Shown here in pieces: positions 27,329-38,900 of a DNA stretch of 64,000 nt. The notes beneath the pieces are model-generated. The model was given only the letters and a program-made list of their open reading frames with translations, did no database searches and had not been told where the DNA came from. How positions within the stretch are numbered: position 1 is the first letter of the stretch; each line of letters starts with the position of its first letter. Position numbers and translations under genes: made by a program. The DNA is from Penicillium oxalicum. Taxonomy: Eukaryota > Ascomycota > Eurotiomycetes > Eurotiales > Aspergillaceae. Where the stretch lies: NCBI RefSeq assembly GCF_001723175.1, contig NC_064651.1, positions 2,418,001 through 2,482,000 on the forward strand, in the 5' to 3' direction.

Positions 27329-29386
27329 CTAGGCCACACCGGGCCGGGGGAAGACAGGGACCGTATCCAATTGTTCATATCCACCCATGGTGCCATTCTG
27401 TCCAGTCTGCCATCCTTGGCCGGTCTGCTGATTGATGAATTGACTCTGACGGAACGGGTTGGTACTCCCGGTGGGGTTCGGTCGCAAAGGAGCCGCGGCT
27501 GGAGGCTGAAGACCCGCATGAGGAGGCGGAGGCACGGACGAACTCCGCGCAAAAGGATTGGTGCCTGTACGCTGAGGCTGAAGTGCCGGTGCTGCCTGCG
27601 GGACTGGAGGCACTTGTGGCATCGGCTCAGCGAGTCCCGGAGCTCCATTTGGCTGGGCCATGGACAGACGTCGAGCGAAGGGATTGGTGTTCTGCCGCTG
27701 CAGTGGAGCAGCCGGGGGCGCGGCAGCACCCGTAGGGTTATTGAGGATGGATTGACGGAACGGGTTGGTCCCAGTCTGCTGCGGTTGCAAAGGCTGGGGC
27801 GGGGACGACTGCACCGTCTGCTGCATCTGCTGCGGGAATACAGGAACTGTGTCCTGAGGAATTGGGGCGAGTTGCGATTGGAACCCATAGGAGTGTGGCT
27901 GTGGCGTATAACCACCGAACCCTGCCCCGGTAGGCATCGACTGGAGAGGCTGAGGTGTAGACTGCGGCTGTCCAAAGGGATTCCCGGCAGTTGGCTGAGG
28001 ACCACTGGGGACGAATGGGTTATGCTGGCTGTATCCGGTGGGCACTGGAGGTTGCTGAACAAACCCAGTCTGTTGGGGATAAAAGGCCTGTTGAGGTGGC
28101 GGCGGTTGCACAGCGGCTTGCTGATACGGCATCCCAGCCGCCTGGGCCATTGGCTGTTGGTTTTGCTCAATCGAGTCAAAGAAGTCAATCAAATCTGCCG
28201 GCGCCGTCTTTTGCGTTTCGGGCTGTACATGGGGCGCAGCCTTCGCTTGGCCAAGGAACGAGTCGGCAAAGGCAGAGTCGGCGCCAGAGACCGGGGCATT
28301 CCCATCTTTCTTGATTCCCTTACCGGCCAAGTATTCTCGCCTTCGTAGATCAAAGTCGGGGTCGTTCAAGTCGTCCTCGAGGAGGCGTGTCAAGTCGGTA
28401 GAAGCATGCTTGAGTTTGGGAATCTCTAATCGAGTGGCAGACTGAAAGTGTCGAGCGACTCCCAGGAATTGCACCACCTCCTCCGTCTGTTTCGTGAATG
28501 TCTTGTAGATTCCCAATGCACGTTCACTGTCCGGCCTGGACATTTCGAAGTAGTGTTCTGCGGACCGTTAGTTTACATGGTCATGGTTTCGGGTCGGTGG
28601 AGATGTGCCTTCATACCCAGGACATTAATCGTTCCCTCATTCATCACAGAGTAAAGCGTTAAAAGATCCAGTGTGAGAAGACGAAACGCCGTCAAACTAA
28701 TCTCATTCTCTGGCTCGTCCGTCAAAAGCTGCCTTGCGTGTAAGCTATTGCGCCAAGGATCGGGACAGAAGCGGTACTAACGTCGCATCGCAATAACGCA
28801 CGTATTTGTCGTTGTACAACCTCGGTTTCTCGTAGCAGACCTTTGTCCACACTAAGTCGCTTGAGGCGCCCAGGTCCGCTGCGCACATAATCTGTCTTTG
28901 TCGCGTCGAAAGCTTTGGCGCGCGTCATCAAATATTCGGCATACCGCCGGATATTGTGTCCTTGAGACTGCGCTATATATAACTTTAGTTGGTGTGTCCA
29001 TCTCCAATTGTTTTTGAGTCTAGAGGTCCCTACCTTCTGAGAAATTGCTCGGCGCAATTTTCTGTGGGTGCTCAGACAGATACGCCAGTGCGGCATCCTG
29101 CTGTCCCTCCCGGATCATGAGATGGACAATGATCAATGCTTTGAACACAATTGTCCATGCTGAGTCGTGCAGTCTATGTTGAAGGGTACGAAAGATCTCT
29201 GCAACACCTGCTTCTCCGGTATGCGTGGCGACCAAGATGGTTTCGACGTATTTGGATTTGGGAGCCGCGAGCTATGGGGTCGGTATTTGTCACTGTTTGC
29301 AACCATCTGGAGTTTTATTTCTTCAATTTTTATTCACTCACCTTGAGTTTGGTCGCCCCTTTTACCGACTTCTCGAAATTCGTCAT
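27329..29386 (-). CDS. AP180/CALM-type clathrin assembly protein (ANTH domain, Yap1801/1802 homologue)
   Basis: Endocytic adaptor that binds PI(4,5)P2 and clathrin at the plasma membrane. Five exons in coding order: 29386-29342, 29271-29034, 28972-28782, 28728-28617 and 28557-27329; together 1815 bases, 604 residues. The ANTH domain fills roughly residues 1-280, starting MTNFEKSVKGATKLK, with the basic lipid-binding start KLKLAAPKSKY and the helix HNIRRYAEYL. The C-terminal half is disordered and rich in Gln, Pro and Asn, with six NPF motifs (binding sites for EH-domain proteins such as Ede1 and Pan1) and a DLIDFFDSI segment that may contact clathrin or AP-2. The start was chosen because MTNFEKSVKGATK is the conserved family start and lies in a separate 15-codon exon. 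Confidence 0.92.
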
Positions 29387-30470
29387 TGTTGTGAAGACGT
29401 GTGATGTGACCCGATCCTGTCGGGGCCAGCGGGACTTAGGGGAAGTTCTGTATCATTCAAGGAATTCCGTGGTAAGAAGAGCAAGCAACGCGAGCAAACT
29501 CAGTGAATCGCTTCAGATATGGCTATGGGTAGGTGGTCTTCGGCAAAGGGCTTTCGGTCATCACTCGAGCAGGCAAGATACGGAGGCGTGGCTCATGCGG
29601 ACATGGCGGGAGAGTAGTGGAAGCAGGCTGGCGGTTGTCGGAGAAGAAAAGGCGAGGAAATGGGGGCAATCTGAGAAGCTCGTTCGGTTCTTAAAATAAA
29701 AATCAATGCCTTGAGACCTTATTATAAGAGTTCAGAGGTAAGGATAGGTAGGGCTAGTGACTCTGGTGATCTCAAGGAGAACGGCCACTTGGCGGAGCTT
29801 TGACGTCGGGCTCCAAATCACCCGATCAGGTATAGCGCCCCTCTTCCGCACGAGGATCGGCTCCTTGTGCATACCAACAACAGTCTATTATAGAACGGGT
29901 CTCATATCCTAATCGCGCCAAATGTTTACAGACTTGATTTTTTTTCAAGCAATCTGGGTGAGATATCTAAAAAGAAGTCTGTTGGTCTCTTCTCTCGACT
30001 TCAATCCCGATTTGAGACAACCTAGATTTTTTCGAGCTCGATTCAGGACCAAAGTGTCTGGTACTTTCAAGCCTAGGTTAATGGTTACTTATCAATGGAA
30101 CCGGAAAGAGTCCCAAAATAAATAATCGATCAATGCCCGCCAGAATCATCTCACCACACCAACTCCTCATCGGGAGTCAGGTCTAAAGGCTTTTATTACA
30201 CACACGTGAAGCAATTTCCGAGGCTTGAAATTGCATAGAATAATCTATTTCATATGATAACTGGCCTCCAGTCTTCCACAGAGACCACAACCTTAACAAA
30301 TTGCTTTACTTCACATCTGCCGATGGGTACCCCCAGCTTCCTGCAATGCTGACCCATTCCACAGGTGGAATACGGGACCACCAGGTTTAATTGGTAAAAT
30401 AGATAGCCCAGGTTACAGCTCATCAAATCACTACCCAGAAAGTACGCCAGTCTCTTAGCAGCTTCAATTT

Positions 30471-30505
30471 GGGTAGTGCTGGACTTCCGATCTTCAGCAC
30501 TACCC
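30471..30505. repeat. 35-bp palindromic repeat, copy A
   Basis: Perfect 11-bp arms GGGTAGTGCTG and CAGCACTACCC flank a 13-base centre. The reverse complement recurs at 30646-30680. A short fragment of the arm, CACTACCC, also lies just upstream at 30429-30436. Confidence 0.8.
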
Positions 30506-30645
30506 AAAAGATTTTATCTCACATAAGTGATCTTAAACCATATAGTAAAAGACCAGACTTTTGAACTTGGTTAATGACTCGCGGCTTGACCAGCTAAAGC
30601 AAGTAACTAGTGGTAGTAATAAGTATGATCAATATTTTATTTTTG

Positions 30646-30680
30646 GGGTAGTGCTGAAGATCAAAAGTCCAGCGCTACTC
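30646..30680. repeat. 35-bp palindromic repeat, copy B (inverted relative to A)
   Basis: Reverse-complement copy of the element at 30471, with four differences that are all transitions. The arms GGGTAGTGCTG and CAGCGCTACTC pair with two mismatches. A third partial arm, GGGTAGTGTTGAACT, follows at 30712-30726. Confidence 0.8.
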
Positions 30681-32261
30681 AAAAGCCGCCAAGATCCTAG
30701 CATAACTTCTTGGGTAGTGTTGAACTGTATGCCCTGGATAGCCCACCCGTCCAGCATAAGGTAAAGTTCAACTCGAGGCTAAACCAGTGCAGTAGGTAGG
30801 TACCTAGCTACTGTCAGGCGCCACTCCTTCTTGTCATGTTTGACCTTAGTGGCTTAAAGATCCATCTTCAGGCGGCGGAAGGGGCAGTGGCGGGGGTCCT
30901 CAGGTATTCGGGCAAAACGCGGCCATCGTGTCTATGCCCGTAATTGATGTTCACCTCTATATTTACAACTAGCAAGCAGCCCCTTGATTAAGAAGCTCAG
31001 AGCTAGCGGGCCATAGGTAGTTTCCAGCAGTTTCTTGTGACATCACGAGCTTCCCAAGGACAACGATTCAAACCCTCCGTTAGTTCCACCCAAACATATA
31101 GACCAGCAACTTGGAAAATGATTTTAAGGCCCCAATATCGAGGCTGCAGGTCAGACACATCGCTATTGAATCAACCCTGCAAGAAGCGTTGTTAGGTAGA
31201 TATGCCTGCTTATCGAAAAGCTGCCGTAGTGGTGATGCTCGATACGTCCAGTCTAGAATGGACCAATCGCCTCGCGAAATCCTCCCGACCGGGTGATACC
31301 TTCGCAGTAAGTTGCATCAGATGATGCGGCGCAGATAGCCACATAGTAGCATTTCCATACCAGTTGAGATGGACTGGGGCCTGATATCCTTTCAGAAAGC
31401 GAGTCAAACTACAAGATGATCCTGTAGAATGTGCCTACGATCTCGGCTAGTTCAATGACGGGGCCGAAACAACTCGATGATTTACCGATTATATCTCCGA
31501 TAGGTCTAGTCAGTGGACTTGGCCGACCTAGAATGGGTTGGAGTGAAAAGCCAGAAGGTGGGCGAAGCAATGGAATTAGTCTATCTAGGTAGTCATGGTA
31601 CGAGCAGATGACTTACACCTTATCTCCTGCCAGCTGGACGTATCTAGATTTTAGCCTTATGAACATGTCTTTGGTTTAGAACACTACACTTCCTGCGCTC
31701 TTGACCTGTCGGTTATTACAGCTTGAATCGGTATTTCTAACTCGCGACGAGACATGGTAGGATGCCAGACGGCTTGAAAACCATGAAATATGTGACCAAT
31801 CAGCAGCCATTACGTTCATATCATTCCCTACGTACTTACGGTCCTGGTTCGCAGAATACGTGTATAGGTAAAGTCCATGCGGCATTTGCCACTTATTTTA
31901 GAGTCCAGATGCTGGAGTACGCAAGGATCGAGGCAAGATAAGTGCAAAAGCGTTGGTTGACGATGTCTTTGATATCAAGAACAACGGAGAGGGGAATAAT
32001 TATTTCGACAGGCGTCCCTGCAATTGGATGATCGAGAATTCAGAAGAGCGCCATTAAATGGCGTCGACGTACGGCTTCCGCGGCAGGGGAATGGTTGAAA
32101 TATTTTTGCTTTTTGTGTGGATACACATTCTTCAGCAAGGTATCTGGGACATGGAAACTCATAAACTATCCCGACACCGTCCAAGAAATTCCCTTTATAT
32201 CCAGTTCAAACCGCTTCCTTCGCCGTTTTACCCATCCAGGGCACCCAGATCAATAGAACGC

Positions 32262-33210
32262 TTAGAACTTGTTGAAAGACTTGACAGCCTTGCCAGTGCG
32301 GGGCAGAACGCGGAGCACGTTGAAGCGGACCTGTAAAACGAGGAATTATCAGTCAAGATTGATCAATCAAAACCGCAAACTGGCTGGCTGAGGAAGCACA
32401 TCGCTCATGGTTTCCGAGCAAAAAGAATCAAGATTTGACCGAGCGGTGCTGTAAAGGGCGAGATCGACGGAAACACGTACAGTCTTGGAGAGAGGACGGC
32501 ACTGGCCGACGGTGACCCAGTCACCCTCCTCAACACGGAAAGCGGGGGAAACGTGAGCAGCCAGGTTCTTGTGGCGCTTCTCGTAACGGTTGTACTTGGG
32601 GACGTAGTGGAGGTATTCACGGCGGATGACGATGGTGCGGTGCATCTTGGTGGACACAACACGGCCGGTCAGGATACGGCCACGGATGGAAACGAGACCG
32701 GTGAAGGGGCACTTCTTGTCTGTACAGATCGAACTGTTAGCGGAGTGACGACGGATGAATGAATTCGGCGCGTAGAGGAAAATTTTTCGACGACCGTGGA
32801 TTGATCATCGGGAGTCACGAAATGCCAATGTTGAGACCACCCTGAGATAGCCAAAAAAAGGTTTCACGTTCACAATATCTTCGCAAACGATGAATCACGT
32901 TGTTTCGCATTTCTCGGGGGTAGATCGCTCCACAGGGTGCTTGATATCGCGAATTCCGCCTTCCACGAAAATCTATCCACAGCTGTCGAAAAGTGTGCCA
33001 ATTGCCGGGTTTCGAGTGTCGCGAGTTGTTCATACCGATGTAGGTGCCCTCAATGGCGGTCTTGGGAGTACGGAAACCCAGACCAACCTCCTTGTACCAG
33101 CGGCGGGTCTGACCAGCCTTCTTGGACTTGGCCTGAGTCTTCGAGTTCTGGAAGATGTGAGGCTGCTTCTGGTAAGCGCGCTCGGACTGGACGGTCAACT
33201 CGGTCGCCAT
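32262..33210 (-). CDS. rps11: 40S ribosomal protein S11 (uS17)
   Basis: Small-subunit ribosomal protein that binds 18S rRNA. Exons in coding order: 33210-33036, 32719-32481 and 32330-32262, giving 160 residues, the usual size for eukaryotic S11. The protein begins [20 protein letters not shown], contains the core [20 protein letters not shown] and [17 protein letters not shown], and ends KAVKSFNKF. Intron 1 is long (316 bases) and intron 2 is 150 bases, as is common for fungal ribosomal protein genes; I looked for box C/D motifs in intron 1 and found none convincing. It is divergent from the Spc7 gene and shares its upstream region. Confidence 0.97.
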
Positions 33211-33565
33211 GGTTGCGGTGTGTGTCGACGAGGAAGCGTTGTCGAGCTGGATGGAAGGTTGGCGTTACGGATCTCGGGATAGGACTTCGAGAATGAGAAA
33301 GATTCGCTAAAGGCGGCGGATTCTTGTGTGTGTGAGCGCTAGTCCAATTTGGGACTAGTTCAGGTGCGGGTTAGGGCTTGCCGTTTGCTTACATCCTGTA
33401 TAATCACGTGATATTGAACGCGCCGCGGATTTGCGGGGACGCGTAGCCGTGTATGCGATGCGATCGATTAGATTGCGACTGTGTTATTTGAGCCAGGCTT
33501 GTCCGCTTAGCGATTGTCACATGTTTGACCGATTGTGTCTATAGACTTACATTGATGCGGCAAAT
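33211..33565. promoter_or_regulatory. Shared divergent promoter of rps11 and spc7
   Basis: Only 355 bases separate the two start codons. The region contains TTAGGG at 33371-33376 (resembling a Tbf1 site) and TCACGTGA at 33404-33411 (a Cbf1-type E-box); this pairing is known from ribosomal protein promoters of some ascomycete yeasts. Function here is inferred. Confidence 0.5.
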
Positions 33566-36500
33566 ATGTCTACTCGACAAGATGCTGCCGTGACACGGCC
33601 TCGCTCGCGCCGCTCTCTTGCTCATGTTCCGCGGTCTAGAATGACGTCTACTCTGGACAAGGAGAATGCGACAACCGACATCGCGACATCGTCTGGTACA
33701 AATGCCAGGGCTAGCTCAAAGGAAAAAAAGTCTCGTAGCAAGAGTCTTGGACCAGGAGGACTAGATGCTCTACAACACTCTAACGGTAACCGTCGGAAGG
33801 TCAATCTCACGCTTGTATCATTCACTCTTTGAGCTACGACCTCACTGACTGTATTGCAGTCGACTGCATCGTTTCCCTTGAAGTCTATCTTAAAACCCAC
33901 GGTACCTGTGTCACCAGTACGAAATATTCCTTCGTTCGAGGAAACCCGCCGGCGAACTACCTCCCGCGACGCGCCAACCCATGCCACCAACAAAGATAGC
34001 GATCAAAAGGCAAACCAAGATCTACCTATTGATTTCTCAACACCAGCGCAACCTACAAGTACAGATAATAGGCAACTCAACACCCCATTTGATACATTCA
34101 ATGCGACATCACTCATTCGTGACGAAATGGCCGCAACAAAAGAGCGCGATGAGAAGGAGCGTCGGGAACGCGAACGCCAGACGATCCTCGAAAAGCGAGA
34201 GGCCCGGCGAAAGTCAATGGGTAGGTACTTTGATATCATCTCCAACACTATACGAGGCTAAATTGCTATCATAGCCAACCGCCGTGTTTCGTTCGCCCCT
34301 GAGGCGACTCTTCATACCTGGAACGTCATCGAGATACCTGAAGATGCAACTTCATCGTCAACGTCGAATTCAACGCGGCGGGCATCTACGGCTGCAAGAC
34401 AACAAGATGAAAACTCCGCTTCATCACATAGTGCAGAACAACCATCTTCTCCAGACGATGTCGAATCGGAATTTGGGTTCTCACCCGTGCGGGAGCAAGA
34501 ACTTCAGCAAATGAGGAGTAATTCAATCCCCGACGTGGGCGATGACATGCCTCAGCCTTTATCTTCGAGCCCTTTCAGCGGAAGCTCTGCAGTGAGTGAA
34601 GATACTGGAATCCATAGTGTTGCCGAAGAAATTGAGGATGAAGATTCCGCCGAATCCGAGGACGGATTTGATGCCGATAGCACTGCCATGAGCATGGATG
34701 ATATGACGGCTCGGTCTTCTGCATCTCTGCAATCAAATGTTTCATCTAGCTCTACTTCCAGTGCCCGACTCAACGATGCGTTGCGTCGTGCCGCTGAAGA
34801 AGCTGGTACCCGAGGGATCGAAGAAACGGGTGAAGTTTCGATGGAAATAGTTGACCAAGAAATCACCGGTGCTTTCCAGCCCTGGATAAAGAAGGGTCAA
34901 AGGCAGAGCTTCGACTGGGATGACTTGAGTGCTCGGCATGATCAAGATATCGCTAATCCTGATAAGCCTGTTGCGGCCTTTGACGCCCTTCCCTCGGATG
35001 ACACGATGGACGATGATGTGGATGAGGAGCTGAGTATGGATGTGACAAATGTTGTCGGTGGTATCCTTGGAAGACCTCTAGGTCGCCGGTCAAGCGCTGC
35101 CAGCCGCAAATCTTTTGGACAGGAAACAAATTACGGTGATCAAACTATGGAAATGACGACCATGGTAGGTGGCATTGCTCCTGCGCAGTCACCTGCACAA
35201 CGATCCAACCTCGAAGATGAGAACGAAGAGATGACGATGGAATTCACTTCGGTTGTTGGTGGTGTCCTGAGTAAAAGCCAACCACCCCACGTACAGCGGG
35301 ATGAGTCTGTACTCCCCAACTCAAACCACTCGACTACAGACCAGGACCTGCTTTCCGACGATGACTCCGACAAAGAGATGGACATGACTGGTGCTGTCGG
35401 GGGTATTCTGTCATCTGGGTTAGAAACTCCCGACAAGGCGAAGGCCAAGAGAATCATGGAGCTCGAGGCCGAATCTGGCCAGTTGGGAAGTTCGCCGTTT
35501 GGAGACAATACCACGCAGCAATCTCCGACACAAGCTGTCGCTGCATCGCCTCCATTGCTGCAAATTGCGACAATTGCTTCAGAGAGCGGCAGCCCTAGCT
35601 TAGCAAGCGTTAAAGCGCGACGCTCGTCGAGGAGATCTTCAATAATTAGGGCCTCGAAAACCCCAGAACCCGCATCATATCAGCCAATACTCTCTGAGAG
35701 ACCATCCACGCCCTCGCAAGAGCTGACTCCGCAAGCCCGACCAACCACGCCCAGCAAAACCCCACCCTCTGCCAATGTTGTGTACCGGAGCGCCTCTCCT
35801 AAGAAGCTGTTCAAGCCAGAAATCAAAAAATCTGCCCTGAACCAGAACTCACCTCGACTGAGTATCTTTGAGCAAGACGTCTCCACGGGCCAATCGACTC
35901 CTCGTATTGTTCTTCAACCACGCGAGGGGCGCCGTGCCTCTGGTGTAGGCATTGACAAAGAAGGCCTTGGATCACCACGAGTCGCAGCACTTCTTGATAA
36001 ACGATTATCACTTGGTGAGAAGACGCCGCAATTCATCCCTCAAGAAAGAGTTCGCCCTGGTGGAGTGCGTTTCGAGGATCCCCTCAAAATGCAGGAAGAC
36101 GAGGAACGGGAGCGGAAACAGGAAGAGCTCAAACAGGACGGAAATGCATCTTCGAACGATAACATAACCAATGATCCTACTTCAAGCTTGAAAGAGCTCA
36201 TTTCTCGAATGACTCCTAAGAAAGGCAAGGTTGGCAGCCGGAAAAGCCTGCATGTTGGCGCCGCCCGTGGACTGCTGGGCAAGCGTCCGGCTGAACTGGA
36301 TTCTGACGAAGAGGAGACCGATAATTCACCCAAGCGACTGCGCGGTCATTCTGTGAGTCCAGTCAAAAGTGTGCGACTGCCTCCTCCAAGCTACCAGAGT
36401 GCAGATGGCCGGACAGGTCAATCTCCACTTCGGAGAGTGCAAAGCTCTTCTCCGCTCAAAGGCAGCACCACTCCGACACACGAGCCAACGGCCAGTGTTG

Positions 36501-38287
36501 ATGATGGAACGACGCCCTTGAAGAGGGGAATCGACGCTTTGCGTCTTGCTTCCGACCCTCAAGTGCCGAATCAAGAACAAGGAGAGAACGACGCCGATGA
36601 TTCTGATGGAGCCGAGAGCGTAGAGCCCATTCAGCTTCAAGATTTCCTCAACATGACCAATATTCACTTCATGGAACTGACTACCACGAAAAGACGACAT
36701 ACAACTGCACCGGGCAGCGCCACTAAGAGATTGAGCAGAGCCTCACTAGAGAGCAAGGCCAAACAAGGTGCAATCACTTTTGATGATCGCGTCGCCGCTG
36801 GTTTCTGCACGGTACCTATGCTGGAGCTATACCAACACGTAAGTACATCAACAGCTACGGCAGTACCATAAACAGGAGCATATGACTAACTCGGGATTGT
36901 CTAGTCCTGCCGTGAATTGAAGTCCTATATCTCAGAGGGTCGCCAAGTGATTCGATCTATCGAATCTGAGACATACGCCGACAATCCGCCTCTCTTCCGT
37001 GAATATATGAACGCTCCACCTGATATTCGGGTCATCATGGACAACCAATTCCGCAATGTGAAAACGCACGCTCGTCTCCTAAGCAAAGCTACGTGGTACG
37101 AGTGGCGCATGAAGCTTCTCGATGGCCTGAAGGAAGGGCTGCACCGACACGTGAAGGACATGAAAGCAGATGATGAGATCTTGTCTAAGCGAGAGACACT
37201 ACTCAACGGCACAGTGCCTCCATTAGTGGAAAAGCACGCCTCTCTTCAGGGGGAGGCAGAGAGCCTACAGCAACGCATCGAGGAGATGGAGAACTGCGAC
37301 CAAGATGAGCTGCAAGGTGCACGTAAAACCCTTTTGTCTGTTGAGGAAGAGATAGCAGCGAAGAAGCGAGAACTTGAAGAGTTGCAGGCCGAGGCGCAGG
37401 AGAAATCCACCATCATTGAAGATGGAAATGAAAGACGTAACCAGTACCTGGCTCAAATTCAAGAAGCGGAGCGGGTCAAGGAAGAGTGTCGCGGCTGGAT
37501 TGCCCGGGACATACGCGAGCTGAAGGCTTCGGTGCAAAAGATGGAGCAGCAGACTGGCTGGTCAATTCTTTCGGCCTCGGCTTCGGCGAAGTCAATTATC
37601 GCGTCACGGCTGAGCATGGTATACCGGCAGCAGTTGAACCTCGAATTTTGCCCGAGCGTCTTTGCCGCAAGGAAGGCCGGTGCCGAAACGGCCGAGCAGA
37701 CAGTAGAATTGAACTTTGTCAAAGCCACGGCAGTGTCCCCGGTTGCGTCTCTAGTCCTGCAATCTTTACGGCAGCACCTTGCCGCTATCCAGCTGTCTGC
37801 CGTCACTCCAAAACAGCTTCTCAAGTTCATTTCCAGCGCCTGGGATCGAACTGACAGTCTCGAGAAGGAAGCTCGCATGCTTGATTTCTGTGGTCTCACG
37901 CGCCTAACCCTCTCTGAACCGACCGCAGCCTTTCCATTCTTACGCGCTCGCTGCACCCTCCTCGACCAAACGATGAAATCTTCCGGGTCAGATCGTAAGA
38001 AAACTACGGGGCGAGAAAGTGCCGCGAAGCGCGTCGATGTGGACTTCACTATTCGCACCCGAATCGATACCCAGATCAAGGAAGTGGGCTCGATCGGATC
38101 ACTCGACTTTGACATTGACGTCGTCGCTACAAAAGTCTATGGTTTCGGTGCCGCCAACGAGTCTGGTCTCTCAGGGAAAGAAATGCAGAGCATTCTTAAC
38201 AAAGGAATCCTCAAAGACGGCGGGATGTCTCTCGGGAACGGGACGTGGTTGCAGGCAGTGCAGAGCCTGACAGAGTCTGTCTTTTAA
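33566..38287 (+). CDS. spc7: Kinetochore protein Spc7 (Spc105/KNL1 homologue)
   Basis: Outer-kinetochore scaffold that recruits the Bub1-Bub3 checkpoint proteins and protein phosphatase 1. Exons 33566-33799, 33860-34220, 34275-36838 and 36905-38287; 1513 residues. The N-terminus is basic. PP1-docking motifs are SILK (residues 87-90) and RVSF (202-205), the order seen in KNL1. MELT-like repeats follow at about residues 453 (MDVT), 490 (MEMT), 520 (MEFT) and 567 (MDMT), each followed by VGGI or VGGV, with a canonical MELT near 998. The C-terminal part holds the Spc7 domain: a conserved start (SCRELKSYISEGRQVIRSIE), a long coiled coil (about residues 1100-1260) and the RWD-type end that binds Mis12. 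The start ATG is the first in the frame and lies close to the rps11 gene. Confidence 0.95.
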
Positions 38288-38900
38288 CGAAAGCGTCATG
38301 ATTCAGTATTTTTTGGAATTAATAATTTCTTTTTCACATTCATCTTTGAACCTGGGCCAGGAAGGCTTGTTGGAAATCTTACGGTCTGGAAGTAGAGTTG
38401 AAATTGGAGTTGGAATTGCTTGGATATGTGACAATGGAGTGGGGTTATTTATTTACTGCGAGTGTGAGCGAGCGAGCTTGTCAGTAGGTTCCGTCCAATG
38501 AACCCAAGGCCGCCGTGTTTCTTCTACACTTGCACAGTGATCGAAATCCTTCGCTTTTTGGGTAATAGGTAATCCCGCTACATAGGTTTGACCCGATGGA
38601 CGAAACGATGTGAATTTTTTTGTGGAACCTGCAATTGCAAGGCTGGAAGGGCAAGAGATACCTATTTCAGATACCTGTATATGTGGAGGCTACTATCTAG
38701 ATCTGCAGCACCCAGGCTTTTATCTACCTAGGGCGTGCTGGTATGTGCCGAGGGAATTGGATATCAACTCAAATTGTCCGTCACATTAATCCGTAAGCAA
38801 GTCCCGATGCAGGCAGACCAGGGAGATTCTGACCAAGCTCTTTTTGCTTACGAGGAGGTCGAATTGATTGATGGGGAATAAAGCTCTAAATTCACATTCC
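38288..38900. other. Intergenic region between convergent genes
   Basis: No gene recognised between the ends of spc7 and the transcription factor gene. CTACCTAGGG occurs near 38724. Confidence 0.6.

Larger units (their letters stand above)
29387..32261. other. AT-rich intergenic region with small inverted palindromes
   Basis: No gene recognised. From about 29700 to 32000 the DNA is AT-rich with short random frames. It holds two related 35-bp palindromic elements in opposite orientation (30471-30505 and 30646-30680) and fragments of them, and several CCTAGG/TAGGTA palindromes (30799-30808, 31582-31591). It resembles eroded repeat DNA. Confidence 0.55.

Noticed and set aside
27371..28348. 325-codon plus-strand and 393-codon minus-strand alternative frames over the clathrin adaptor
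   Set aside because: They are Arg/Leu/Ser-rich shadows of the Gln/Pro-rich tail of the adaptor gene.
31000..31100. tRNA-like B box (GATTCAAACCC)
   Set aside because: No matching A box, acceptor stem or anticodon arm upstream; a single short motif is not enough.
32720..33035. Possible snoRNA in the long rps11 intron
   Set aside because: Intronic snoRNAs are common in ribosomal protein genes, but I found no good box C (RTGATGA) with a box D (CTGA) and closing stem here.
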